This document shows positions 16,320 to 25,290 of a stretch of DNA of 64,000 nt, one piece after another. How positions within the stretch are numbered: the stretch's first letter is position 1; each line of letters starts with the position of its first letter. A program made the position numbers and the translations under genes. Under the pieces are notes generated by a model. It was given only the letters and a program-made list of their open reading frames with translations, did no database searches and had not been told where the DNA came from. Source of the stretch: Sphaerisporangium krabiense (GTDB lineage: Bacteria > Actinomycetota > Actinomycetes > Streptosporangiales > Streptosporangiaceae); contig NZ_JACHBR010000001.1 of NCBI RefSeq assembly GCF_014200435.1, forward strand, positions 5,212,001 to 5,276,000. The letters are read 5' to 3'.

Positions 16320-17291
16320 CTACGCCGGGCGGCTGGGGGACGGGCCGCGTCTCTCGTTGAGGGCGAGGAGGCTTACCAGGTCGTAGGCCACGTGGGAGGC
16401 GGCGACCGAGGTGAGTTCGGCGTGGTCGTAGGCGGGGGCGACCTCGACGACGTCCGCGCCGACGAGGTTGCCGCCCGCGAGGCCCCGCAGGATCTCCAGC
16501 AGCTCCCTGCTGGTCAGGCCGCCCGCCTCCGGGGTGCCGGTGCCTGGGGCGTGCGCCGGGTCGAGGACGTCGATGTCGATGGACAGATAGAGCGGACGGT
16601 CGCCGATCCGCTGACGGAGCGCGTCCACGACCTCGTCCACACCGCGCCGCATGACGTCGGCGCTGGTGATCACGCCGAAGCCCATCCGCCTGTCGTCGTC
16701 GAGGTCCTTCTTGGCGTACAGCGGGCCGCGGGTGCCGACGTGGCTGAGCGCCTCGGTGTCGAGGAGGCCCTCCTCCGCCGCGCGGCGGAACGGCGTGCCG
16801 TGGGTGTACTCGGCGCCGAAGTAGGTGTCCCAGGTGTCCAGGTGCGCGTCGAAGTGCAGCAGCGCGACCGGCCCGTGCAGCCGGGCGGCGGCGCGCAGCA
16901 GCGGCAGTGCGATGGTGTGGTCGCCGCCGATCGTGACCAGCCGGGTCCCGTCCGCGGCGAGGCCGGAGGCGGCCTCGTCGATGGTCTCGACCGCCTCGTT
17001 GATGTCGAACGGGTTGCACGCGATGTCCCCCGCGTCGGCCACCTGCTGGGTCGCGAACGGCGAGACGTCCAGGCCGGGGTGGTACGGCCGGAGCAGGCGG
17101 CTCGCCTCACGGACGGCCGAGGGGCCGAACCGCGCCCCCGGCCGGTAGGAGACACCGGCGTCGAACGGGACGCCCACGACCGCCACGTCGGCGCGTCCCA
17201 CCTCGTCCAGGCGGGGCAGCCGGGCGAAGGTCGCCGGGCCGGCGAAGCGCGGAACGCGGGAGGAGTCGACGGGCCCCCGTGGCTCGGTCAT
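16320..17291 (-). CDS. Agmatinase-family ureohydrolase
   Basis: A 323-residue enzyme of the arginase/agmatinase family, with the metal-binding motifs [21 protein letters not shown] and [22 protein letters not shown]. Members hydrolyse guanidino compounds to urea (or a related product) plus an amine through a binuclear Mn or Ni site. ATG 17291 has AAAGGA upstream; the longer frame has no support. It is divergent from a dimethylformamidase-like gene and lies within a catabolic set that includes PucR and an APC permease. Agmatine, guanidinobutyrate, guanidine or methylated guanidines are all possible substrates and cannot be told apart from sequence reading alone. Confidence 0.88.
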   Translation of the reverse strand: MTEPRGPVDSSRVPRFAGPATFARLPRLDEVGRADVAVVGVPFDAGVSYRPGARFGPSAVREASRLLRPYHPGLDVSPFATQQVADAGDIACNPFDINEAVETIDEAASGLAADGTRLVTIGGDHTIALPLLRAAARLHGPVALLHFDAHLDTWDTYFGAEYTHGTPFRRAAEEGLLDTEALSHVGTRGPLYAKKDLDDDRRMGFGVITSADVMRRGVDEVVDALRQRIGDRPLYLSIDIDVLDPAHAPGTGTPEAGGLTSRELLEILRGLAGGNLVGADVVEVAPAYDHAELTSVAASHVAYDLVSLLALNERRGPSPSRPA

Positions 17292-17394
17292 CCGGTCGGT
17301 CCTTTCGTGGGGGAGGGGACGGACGCAGGCCGACAGTAGCCGGACCGGTGCCACGTCGCCTCTGGCCGAATCATCCATCAGGGACGGGTGGCGC

Positions 17395-17406
17395 TGTGCG
17401 AGTCGT
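17395..17406 (+). promoter_or_regulatory. Candidate regulator site TGTGCGAGTCGT
   Basis: Lies in the 175-base divergent spacer between the ureohydrolase and dimethylformamidase-like genes, 60 bases before the latter. The same pattern TGTGCGAnnCGT recurs at 21037-21048 before the permease. Here TGCGA is also mirrored by TCGCA 12 bases on. It could be a PucR operator. Confidence 0.35.
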
Positions 17407-17466
17407 CCATTTCGCATCACCGGCCCGCTCATAGACTCGGTCGTCACCTACGAGCCGAGGAGGATC

Positions 17467-19089
17467 GTGAGCGACGTGATCACAGCGGCCGGGCTTCCCG
17501 CCGCCTTCGCCTGGTCACCCAAGGGCTGGCCGTCCGAACGGGCGTTCGGCGCACCGGACGCGGCCGAGGTCTGGTGCTATACCGACCGGTTCTCCTACCT
17601 TCCCGGTGAGACCGTGCGGTTCCACCTCAGCGCCAGCGTCCCGTCCTTCGATCTCGAAGTCGTCCGTGACGGGCTGGAGCCGCGCGTGCTGTGGTCACGA
17701 AAGGGGCTGACCGCGGGCCGTTTCGAGGCGCCGGCCGACGCGCACGCCGTCGGCTGCGACTGGCCGGTGGGGCTGGAGCTGGAGATCCCGGCCGACTGGC
17801 GGAGCGGGTTCCACATCGTGACGGTGCGCGCGACCACCCCTGAGGGCGAGCTGTGGGAACGCGAGCACTTCTTCGTGGTCAAGGCGCCCGCACAGCGGCA
17901 GGCCCGCACCGCGCTCGTGCTGACGACCAGCACGATGCTGGCCTACAACGACTGGGGCGGCGCCAACCACTACCGCGGGCTGGGAGACGACCCGCGCCAC
18001 GACGCCGGGTCGCCGCTCGCCTCGACGCGGCGCCCCATCGCGCGGGGCATGATCCGCAAGCCCGCCGGGGCGCCGCGCGAGGCCAACCCGGGGGTGCTGC
18101 CGATCGGCGGGGCCCCGCGCTACCCGTCCTACGAATGGGCGCGGCTGTTCGGATACAGCCGCCACCACGCCGACGCCTTCTGGGCCACCTACGAGCGGCA
18201 CTTCGTGGTGTGGGCGGAGCGCAACGGCTACGAGCTGGACTACCTCACCCAGCACGACCTGCACTTCGACCCGGGGGCGCTGGACGGGTACTCCTGCGTC
18301 GTCATCGTCGGCCACGACGAGTACTGGTCGTGGCGGATGCGGGACACCGTGGACCGGTACGTGGACGGTGGCGGCAACCTCGCCAGGTTCGGCGGGAACT
18401 ACCAATGGCAGGTGCGGCTCAGCGAGGACGGAAGCACGCAGTACTGTTACCGGCTGCCGTCCTTGGACCCCGCCTCGGGGGAGACGCCCCATCTCGCCAC
18501 GACCGTGTGGGAGGCGAAGTCGGTCGGCCGTCCCGGCGCGACCACCATGGGCCTCAACGGTCTCGGCGGGATCTACAACCGCTACGGCGTCGCGACGCCC
18601 CGCTCGTCGGGCGGGTTCACCGTCTACCGGCCGCACCACTGGGCGATGGAAGGGACCGACCTCTACTACGGCGACCTGCTCGGCGGTCCCCCCTCCTTCC
18701 TCGCCGCCTTCGAGCTCGACTCGGTCGAGTACACGTTCCGGCGCGGGCTGCCGTACCCGACGTTCGAGGACGGCGCCCCGCAGACCCTGGAGATCCTCGC
18801 TCTCGCACCCGCCGTACGCGGTGAGGAGGACCGCTTCGCGGGCCGCGTGCCGATCGGCGGCCCCGAAGAGGAGGTCTACAACTACAACAAGGATCTCGGC
18901 GATGATCTGCCGGACTACGTGCACGAGGGCGAGATGCGCGGCGCCGGGATGATCGCGGCCTTCACCCGCGGCGACGGCGAGGTCTTCAACGGGGGCACCA
19001 CGGAGTGGTCCCACGTGCTCAGCCTCGGCGACCCCTTCGTCGAACGCATCACCCACAACGTCCTTCGCCGCTTCGGAGCCGCCTCGTGA
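17467..19089 (+). CDS. N,N-dimethylformamidase large-subunit-like protein
   Basis: A 540-residue protein matching the C-terminal catalytic part of N,N-dimethylformamidase beta subunits. The characteristic stretches are TSTMLAYNDWGGANHY, WATYERHFVVWAERNGYELDYL, VIVGHDEYWSWRMRD, ARFGGNYQWQVR and a final NGGTTEWSHVLSLGDP. DMFase hydrolyses the amide to dimethylamine and formate with a mononuclear iron bound by tyrosines and a glutamate; the full beta subunit is about 760 residues, so this is shorter. The N-terminal 140 residues form a beta-sandwich-like region. GTG 17467 has AGGAGG only three bases away; GTG 17476 is an alternative. It overlaps the cupin gene by four bases. The substrate is unlikely to be DMF itself; an amide is likely. 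Confidence 0.78.
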   Translation: MSDVITAAGLPAAFAWSPKGWPSERAFGAPDAAEVWCYTDRFSYLPGETVRFHLSASVPSFDLEVVRDGLEPRVLWSRKGLTAGRFEAPADAHAVGCDWPVGLELEIPADWRSGFHIVTVRATTPEGELWEREHFFVVKAPAQRQARTALVLTTSTMLAYNDWGGANHYRGLGDDPRHDAGSPLASTRRPIARGMIRKPAGAPREANPGVLPIGGAPRYPSYEWARLFGYSRHHADAFWATYERHFVVWAERNGYELDYLTQHDLHFDPGALDGYSCVVIVGHDEYWSWRMRDTVDRYVDGGGNLARFGGNYQWQVRLSEDGSTQYCYRLPSLDPASGETPHLATTVWEAKSVGRPGATTMGLNGLGGIYNRYGVATPRSSGGFTVYRPHHWAMEGTDLYYGDLLGGPPSFLAAFELDSVEYTFRRGLPYPTFEDGAPQTLEILALAPAVRGEEDRFAGRVPIGGPEEEVYNYNKDLGDDLPDYVHEGEMRGAGMIAAFTRGDGEVFNGGTTEWSHVLSLGDPFVERITHNVLRRFGAAS

Positions 19090-19472
19090 CCACCTCGACG
19101 AACCCCGCCGACGCCGGCATCGACCTCGTCCGTACCATCGACGCCCGCAACGGTGAGCGCTTCGTGCCCCCGCTGACCGACTACCATCTGCTGTCCTCCG
19201 AATGGCAGGAGGAGGAGTTCCGCCTGTTCGGGGGCGCCGCGACCTCCTACACCGGCGGCTTCTGGAGGGGTGAGCCCGGCGCCGTGCGCTTCGAGTCGTG
19301 GCCGTACGACGAGATCTGCGTCATCCTCAAGGGGCGGGTCGCCGTTCAGGACGCCGAAGGGCGGCGCAAGGAGTTCGGCGCCGGCGAGTCGTTCCACATC
19401 CCGCAGGGTTTCCGCGGCGACTGGATCACCATCGAGCCGAGCGAGAAGATCTTCGTCGGGGTGGGCCGCTGA
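19086..19472 (+). CDS. Small cupin-domain protein
   Basis: A 128-residue single cupin of the EutQ / DUF861 type, with GAVRFESWPYDEICVILKGRV for the first motif and FHIPQGFRGDWITIEPSEKIFV for the second. Start GTG 19086 overlaps the stop of the preceding gene (GTGA), so it is translated with it. Such cupins act as small metal-dependent isomerases, ureidoglycine-type hydrolases or sensors. Here it is probably an accessory step for the product of the dimethylformamidase-like enzyme. It lacks the extra N-terminal cupin found in ureidoglycine aminohydrolases. Confidence 0.8.
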   Translation: MTTSTNPADAGIDLVRTIDARNGERFVPPLTDYHLLSSEWQEEEFRLFGGAATSYTGGFWRGEPGAVRFESWPYDEICVILKGRVAVQDAEGRRKEFGAGESFHIPQGFRGDWITIEPSEKIFVGVGR

Positions 19473-19517
19473 GCTCGGCCGGCGGTTGCACCGTGCGGCG
19501 TCACTAAAATCGGCGGC

Positions 19518-21002
19518 ATGGTCGCGCTGAGCGTGTTCGTCGCCCGGTTGGGCCTGGCGGTCCTGGCGGGTGAGGACCGACTCGACGCGCCGATCCGCTG
19601 GGTCCACGTCAGCGAGCTCACCGACCCCTCGCGTTACCTCCAGGGCAACGAGCTGCTGCTCCTCGCGGGCACCAACCTGCGCCCCGAGCAGAGCGCGCAG
19701 TACGTGAGCCGGGTCAAGGCGGCCGGGATCACGGCGCTCGGCTTCGGCGTGACGCCGGTCTTCGACCGCGTGCCGGAGGAACTCGTCGCCGCCTGCCGCG
19801 AGCAGCGTCTTCCGCTGCTGGAGGTCCCCGCCTCGGTCGCGTTCGAATCCTGCGCCGAGTTGCTCTACGGAGAGCTGCTCTCCACGGAGCTGTCGGAGAT
19901 CAGACGGCTGACCGAGGCGCAGGGTGCCCTGATCAGGGCCGTCACGGGCCCGTCCCCGATCACCAAGACCCTGGAACTGCTGGCCGCGCACACCGGCGGG
20001 TGGGCGCTCCTGTACGACCGGGCCAGGGATCGGCAGTGGAGCGGCGGGGTGCCTCGCGTCGACGCCGATGTGCGTGCCGCCATCGACCGGGTCTGCGCGA
20101 GCACGCTCCCGGCGAGCGCCACGATGAGCTCGGTCGACCAGCGCGTCATGGTGCAGTCGGTGGTAGGGCCACTGCCCTCCGGATACGCGCTGGCCGTCGG
20201 CGCCCCGGTGGTGGCGGGCGTCACCGACCACGCCGTCGTGAAGATGGCGGCGTCCCTGCTCAGCCTGGTGATTCCGGGCCCGGTGGACGACCGGCCCTCA
20301 CACCAGGTCGGCCGGGCGGCGCTGGCGCTCGCGCTCCACCCGCGCTCGCCTCGCTGGATCGAGCACGCCGCGGCCGTGTTCGGGGTGCAGGGCACGGATG
20401 GTCTCTGGCGGGTCGTCCGCGCGCGGATCAAGGACCGGGCGGCCGAGGCGCGGACCCACGACCGGCTCGGCGAGTTCGCGTCCCGGCTGGCTTCCCCGTT
20501 CGTCGACCAGGACGGCGCGGTCTGCGTCGCCCTGCTGCCCGCCTCCACCCCGCTCTCCCAGATCATCGAGGATCTCGCCGAGGGCGGCTGGCTGGCCGGC
20601 ATCAGCTCGGCTCACCCCGTGGCGCGGCTGCGCGAGGCGCACGAGGAGGCCGTCCGGGCGTTGCGTACGGCGATGTTCCAGGGCGTCAGCGTGGTGAGCG
20701 GTACGGAGGTCGACGGGCTGGCCGGGGCGCTGGACATGACCCGCCTGCGGGACTTCGCCGACCGCAGGTTCCGGCCGCTGCGCGAGCGCCGCCAGCAGGA
20801 CGCCCCCGAACTGCTCGCCACGCTGGGAGCCTGGCTGCGCCACGGCGGTCACTGGGACCGTACCGCCGAGGAACTCGGCGTCCATCGCAACACGGTGCGC
20901 CATCGCATCGGGCAGGTGGAGGCCGGCCTCGGCTGCCGGCTCAGCGACGCCGACACGCGGCTGGAGCTGCACCTCGCCCTCCGGGCACTCGAAGAGCTCT
21001 GA
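19518..21002 (+). CDS. PucR-family transcriptional regulator
   Basis: A 494-residue regulator. The N-terminal purine-catabolism (PucR) domain has IRWVHVSELTDPSRYLQGNELLLLAGTNL. A central GAF-like region follows, and the C-terminal PucR helix-turn-helix is seen in LLATLGAWLRHGGHWDRTAE, then ELGVHRNTVRHRIGQVE (about residues 435-470). Family members respond to nitrogen-rich metabolites such as purines, allantoin, GABA or putrescine. It lies between the enzyme genes and the permease, all on the plus strand, and is the obvious candidate controller of the cassette. The start is ATG 19518, 45 bases after the cupin. Confidence 0.9.
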   Translation: MVALSVFVARLGLAVLAGEDRLDAPIRWVHVSELTDPSRYLQGNELLLLAGTNLRPEQSAQYVSRVKAAGITALGFGVTPVFDRVPEELVAACREQRLPLLEVPASVAFESCAELLYGELLSTELSEIRRLTEAQGALIRAVTGPSPITKTLELLAAHTGGWALLYDRARDRQWSGGVPRVDADVRAAIDRVCASTLPASATMSSVDQRVMVQSVVGPLPSGYALAVGAPVVAGVTDHAVVKMAASLLSLVIPGPVDDRPSHQVGRAALALALHPRSPRWIEHAAAVFGVQGTDGLWRVVRARIKDRAAEARTHDRLGEFASRLASPFVDQDGAVCVALLPASTPLSQIIEDLAEGGWLAGISSAHPVARLREAHEEAVRALRTAMFQGVSVVSGTEVDGLAGALDMTRLRDFADRRFRPLRERRQQDAPELLATLGAWLRHGGHWDRTAEELGVHRNTVRHRIGQVEAGLGCRLSDADTRLELHLALRALEEL

Positions 21003-21031
21003 GAGGGCCCTTCACACGGGGACTTCGTCCG

Positions 21032-21056
21032 GCAAGTGTGCGAAACGTACACTTGC
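21032..21056. promoter_or_regulatory. Inverted repeat upstream of the permease, with the shared 12-mer
   Basis: GCAAGTGT (21032-21039) and ACACTTGC (21049-21056) form an exact eight-base inverted repeat with a nine-base spacer. It overlaps TGTGCGAAACGT (21037-21048), the same pattern found before the dimethylformamidase-like gene. It lies 30 bases after pucR and 163 bases before the APC permease start, in a suitable place for a PucR operator. Confidence 0.5.
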
Positions 21057-21218
21057 GGCGGCGGAGTCTGGACGAATCGTCGCTCGTGGGCGCCGCCGTC
21101 CCGCCATAGGCTCCGGCGTTACGTCGGCCCGGTGCGCACCCTCCCCAGGCCTCCCTTCCTTCTTGAATCCAGCCGCATTCCAAGCACCGGTGTACCGCCC
21201 GTAGTAAGGAGCGAGCCC

Positions 21219-22709
21219 ATGTCAGGCCACGCCACCAAGAGTTCGCCGAGCGCACCCGACGCCCTGGCCGGGGACGCCATGGGAACCGGGGGTCTCGTCT
21301 TCACCGTCCTGGCCGCTCTGGCGCCCCTGACGTTGATCGTCGCCGTCGCGCCCCTGCACTTCCTCAAGGGCGGCGCGTCCGTGCCGGGCGGTTACCTGGT
21401 CGCCGGCGTGGTCATGGCCCTCTTCGCCGTCGGCTTCATGACCATGAGCCGCTATGTGCGCAACGCGGGCGCCTTCTACGCCACCATCTCCCGCGGCATC
21501 GGCAAGCCGGCCGGCTCCGGGGCGGCGATGCTCGCGATCGTCGCCTACAACGCCTTGCAGATCAGCACGTACGGCGCGCTCGGCGTCTACGCCACGGAGA
21601 CCTTCAAGAACTACTTCCACAGAGACGTGCCGTGGTACGTGTTCGCGCTCGTCTGCGTGGTCCTCGTCGGCTGGCTCGGCTACCGCGGCATCCACACCAG
21701 CTCCCGGATCCTCGGGGTCCTGCTCGTGCTGGAGACGGCCGTCCTGGCGGTGCTCGCGGTCTACGTTCTCACCAAGGGCGGCGCGGGCCACTGGTCGGCG
21801 GAGTCGTTCGCGCCGGCCAAGGTCCTCAACCCCGGTAACGGCGCCATGTTCGCCCTCGTGGCCGGAGCCTTCATGGGATTCGAGGCCACCGCGATCTTCA
21901 GCGAAGAGGCGCGCGGCGGCATCCGGACGGTCCGGCGGGCCACTTACACCGCGGTCGGGTTCATCGCCGTCTTCTACGCCTTCATCACCTGGGTCATCGT
22001 CATGGCGTACGGCACGGACAAGATCGCGGCGGCGGCGGAGAAGGACCCGGTCAACCTCGTGGTCACCGTCTTCGACACCTACGTGCCCGCCCCGATCACC
22101 GAGGTGATGCACGTTCTGCTCCTGACCAGCGCGTTCGCCGCGCTGCTCGCGTTGCACAACGCCGCCAACCGCTACTTCTTCGCGCTGGGCCGCGAGGGTC
22201 TGCTGCCGCGCGCACTGGGGCGGGTCCAGCCGCGGACCAAGGCGCCCTGGACGGCGGGCCTGCTGCAGAGCATCCTGGCGGTGGTGGCCGTCGCCGCGTT
22301 CGCCGCCTTCGGGCTCGACCCCTACCTGGGCCTGCTGCTGTGGGGCAGCGCGCTCGGCTTCCTCGGCATCATCACCCTGTGGGCGCTGTGCTGTGTGGCG
22401 ATCATCCGCTTCCTGCGCCGTACGGCCCCCGAGGCCGGGCTCTTCCGTACCACGATCGCTCCCGGGCTCAGCTTCCTGGCCCTGGCCGTGGTCCTCTTCC
22501 TCGTGCTGAGCAACCTGCCGCTGCTCACCGGCGCGGGCACCGTGACCAACCTTCTCATCGTCGGCGTCGGCGTGGCCGCCGTGGCCGCCGGCGTCGCCCG
22601 CGCCCTGTACCTGCGGGCCCGCTCGCCCCAGCGCTACGCCGTGCTGGCCCAGACGTCCGTCGACGAGCCGCCCGCCGGACGCGAGGAACTGGTGGCCGGC
22701 AATGCCTGA
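21219..22709 (+). CDS. APC-superfamily amino acid/amine permease
   Basis: A 496-residue integral membrane protein with about twelve helices. The N-terminal TGGLVFTVLAALAPLTLIVA and the segment GAMFALVAGAFMGFEATAIFSEEAR are typical of APC permeases, the latter being the unwound helix region of substrate binding. ATG 21219 has AAGGAG about seven bases upstream and precedes the short hydrophilic N-terminus; the longer frame crosses the intergenic promoter and is rejected. It overlaps the next gene by eight bases, so permease and hydrolase are co-translated. It probably imports the substrate of this cassette. Confidence 0.9.
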   Translation: MSGHATKSSPSAPDALAGDAMGTGGLVFTVLAALAPLTLIVAVAPLHFLKGGASVPGGYLVAGVVMALFAVGFMTMSRYVRNAGAFYATISRGIGKPAGSGAAMLAIVAYNALQISTYGALGVYATETFKNYFHRDVPWYVFALVCVVLVGWLGYRGIHTSSRILGVLLVLETAVLAVLAVYVLTKGGAGHWSAESFAPAKVLNPGNGAMFALVAGAFMGFEATAIFSEEARGGIRTVRRATYTAVGFIAVFYAFITWVIVMAYGTDKIAAAAEKDPVNLVVTVFDTYVPAPITEVMHVLLLTSAFAALLALHNAANRYFFALGREGLLPRALGRVQPRTKAPWTAGLLQSILAVVAVAAFAAFGLDPYLGLLLWGSALGFLGIITLWALCCVAIIRFLRRTAPEAGLFRTTIAPGLSFLALAVVLFLVLSNLPLLTGAGTVTNLLIVGVGVAAVAAGVARALYLRARSPQRYAVLAQTSVDEPPAGREELVAGNA

Positions 22710-25260
22710 GCGCGACACCCACCCCGCCACGCACGCCGAACGCGGCTACCGCCCGGTGGACCTGACGGGCGTGATGAACGCGCCTCGCTCGATCCTCGAC
22801 GACGGCGATTCCTATCCGCTCGGGCCGCGCACGCTGTACGGCATCCCGTTCCTGTTCGGCGACGAGCACGCTCCCGACGCGGCGCTGCTGCGCGTCGCGG
22901 GCGGCGCCGACGCGGCCGTCACCATTCCGGTGGACCGTGCCTTCGAGTGGATGGTGATCGCCCACGCCTTGGAATCGCCCGACCTGTTCGACGGCCAGAC
23001 CGTCGGTGACGTCCGCGCCCACTACACACTGCGGTACGAGGACGGCGCCGCCGAGCGTCTGCCGGTGCGCGAGCGCTTCGAGATCGGGCCGACGCCCCGG
23101 CTGTGGAGCGACCGGCCGATCCCGCTCGACTGGGGGCAGACCCCGTTCCTGGCCGTGCCCGACGCGCAGCACCGGCTGATGCCGCGCACCCACGGCCGCT
23201 TCGACGCGGCCGGCGCTCGGTTCGTCGACATCGACGATCCCCAGGCCCGGTCCCCCTACGTGCTGCCCTACCGGTTCTACCTGTGGCCTTTCCGCAATCC
23301 CCGGCCAGGCGCGCGGGTCCGCGCCCTGGAGATCCGCTCGCTCGGGCCGAGCGTGCTCGTCGGCGCCCTGACCACCAGTGACCTGGAAGAGGATCCGTTC
23401 GGCCGTACGGTGTGGCGGGACGTCCTGATCGACCTCGACCCCTCGCTCGGCACGGTCGGAGAGGATCTGGCCGTCGGCGTCGACCGCGGGTCCGCCACGT
23501 ATCTCTACCGCCGGGTCGTCACCTCCGAGGCGGGGGACGCGGGCACACCGGCCTGGGGAGCGCCCGTCGAGGAGGAGGAGCACCGCGCGTACGTCCGCGT
23601 CGCCGCGACCCCGTCGGCGCGGCTGACCCTCACGCGGGGGACGTCCGTCATCAGCACCTGCGGCTGGGAGGAACTGCTCGCCACCGGAGGGCGCAGCGAC
23701 GGTGGAGTCCGCTGGCGCGTGCCCGACGCCGGGCGCGCCTGGGTGCGCACCGTGGTCAGGGACGCCGCCACCGGCGAGCCCGTCCCGTGCCGGATCCATT
23801 TCCGATCCGCCGACGGCGTCCCCTACCCGCCACACGGTCACCACGGGCACATCAACTCCGACGGCAACACCTGGAACCTCGACATCGGCGGCGACGTACG
23901 GCTCGGCGCCACCACCTACTCCTACATCGACGGGACCTGCGAGGGCTGGCTACCGCTGGGCGAGGTCACGGTCGAGGCGGCCCACGGATTCGAGTTCCGG
24001 CCGATTCGCACGACCGTCACGATCCAGGAGGGCCAGGCCGAACTCGAACTGACCCTGACCCGGATGGCCGACATGGCGGCCACCGGCTGGTACAGCGGCG
24101 ACACCCACGTGCACTTCGTCTCCACGCTCGGCGCGGAGCTCGAGGCGCGCGGCGAGGACGTGCGTATCACCAACCTCCTGCTCAGCCAGTGGGGCCACCT
24201 GTTCACCAACACCGAGGAGTTCACCGGCCGACCGCACACCTCGGCCGACGGCCACACCCACGTCTTCGCCGGGCAGGAGAACCGCAGCGGCATGCTCGGG
24301 CACGTCAACCTTCTCGGGCTACGCCGCCCGATCATGCCCTGGTGCACCGGCGGAGCGGAGGAGGCGGAACTCGGCGGCGGCCTGGAGACCACGCTGGCGC
24401 ACTGGGCCGACGAATGCCACGAGCAGGGCGGCACGGTCGTGCTGGCGCACTTCCCGGTGCCGAACGGCGAGGCGGCCGCGCTCCTGGCCACCGGCAGGCT
24501 CGACGCCGTCGAGATGATCGCCTACGACCCGTACAACATCAAGGAGTACTACCGCTATCTCAACGCCGGCTACCAGATCCCCCTGGTCGGTGGCACCGAC
24601 AAGATGAGCAGCGAGGTCCCGATCGGCCTGATCCGTACCTACGCCCACGTGCCGCCCGGCGAGGAGCTGGACTACTGGGCCTGGTGCCGGGCCGTACGGC
24701 GGGGGGCGACGTCGGTGACGAGCGGTCCGCTCCTGCACCTGGACGTGAACGGCCACCGCCCTGGTGATCACGTCCTGGCGGCCGGGGGAGGCGCCGTCCG
24801 GGTCGCGGCCCGCGTCGAGTCCATCTTCGACCTGGAACGGATCGAGATCGTGCTGAACGGCCGGGTCGTCGCCGAGCACCGGTCGCCGCGTCCGGCGGGC
24901 ACGCTCGACCTGGCCGCCGAGGTGCCCGTCACCGAGGACTCCTGGATCGCCGCACGGTGCTACGGCCCCGGCGCGGACGTCGCCCGGCACCACGACGTGT
25001 GGGCCAGGCCGATCATGGCGCACACCTCGCCGGTGTACGTGCGCACGGGGGAGGGCTACCGCCGTTACGACGAGACCACCGTCCGGCACATGCTGAACCT
25101 GATCGACGGCTCCCTGGCCTACATCGACGAACGCGCTCGTACCCAGTGGCCCGGCCGCGTCTGCCACCGACACGGCCGGTCGGACCACCTGGCCTTCCTA
25201 CGCGCCCCGTTCCTCCAGGCCCGCGACCTGCTCCGAGCCCGAACGGCCGACCACCGCTGA
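22702..25260 (+). CDS. CehA/McbA-family metallohydrolase
   Basis: An 852-residue protein. The C-terminal half carries a PHP-like CehA/McbA hydrolase domain: WYSGDTHVHF at about residues 463-472, HTHVFAGQENRSGMLGHVNL, GTVVLAHFPVPNGEAA and VGGTDKMSSEVPIG. These supply the histidine/aspartate metal ligands. The N-terminal 450 residues are beta-rich, with a carboxypeptidase-regulatory-like repeat (VRDAATGEPVPCRIHF) before the catalytic domain. Known members include the carbaryl hydrolases CehA and McbA; most are uncharacterised. It overlaps the permease gene and is the last gene of the plus-strand run. It has no signal peptide, so it acts in the cytoplasm after import. Confidence 0.82.
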   Translation: MPERDTHPATHAERGYRPVDLTGVMNAPRSILDDGDSYPLGPRTLYGIPFLFGDEHAPDAALLRVAGGADAAVTIPVDRAFEWMVIAHALESPDLFDGQTVGDVRAHYTLRYEDGAAERLPVRERFEIGPTPRLWSDRPIPLDWGQTPFLAVPDAQHRLMPRTHGRFDAAGARFVDIDDPQARSPYVLPYRFYLWPFRNPRPGARVRALEIRSLGPSVLVGALTTSDLEEDPFGRTVWRDVLIDLDPSLGTVGEDLAVGVDRGSATYLYRRVVTSEAGDAGTPAWGAPVEEEEHRAYVRVAATPSARLTLTRGTSVISTCGWEELLATGGRSDGGVRWRVPDAGRAWVRTVVRDAATGEPVPCRIHFRSADGVPYPPHGHHGHINSDGNTWNLDIGGDVRLGATTYSYIDGTCEGWLPLGEVTVEAAHGFEFRPIRTTVTIQEGQAELELTLTRMADMAATGWYSGDTHVHFVSTLGAELEARGEDVRITNLLLSQWGHLFTNTEEFTGRPHTSADGHTHVFAGQENRSGMLGHVNLLGLRRPIMPWCTGGAEEAELGGGLETTLAHWADECHEQGGTVVLAHFPVPNGEAAALLATGRLDAVEMIAYDPYNIKEYYRYLNAGYQIPLVGGTDKMSSEVPIGLIRTYAHVPPGEELDYWAWCRAVRRGATSVTSGPLLHLDVNGHRPGDHVLAAGGGAVRVAARVESIFDLERIEIVLNGRVVAEHRSPRPAGTLDLAAEVPVTEDSWIAARCYGPGADVARHHDVWARPIMAHTSPVYVRTGEGYRRYDETTVRHMLNLIDGSLAYIDERARTQWPGRVCHRHGRSDHLAFLRAPFLQARDLLRARTADHR

Positions 25261-25290
25261 CCGGGAACGGTAGGACGCCCATCAGCCACA

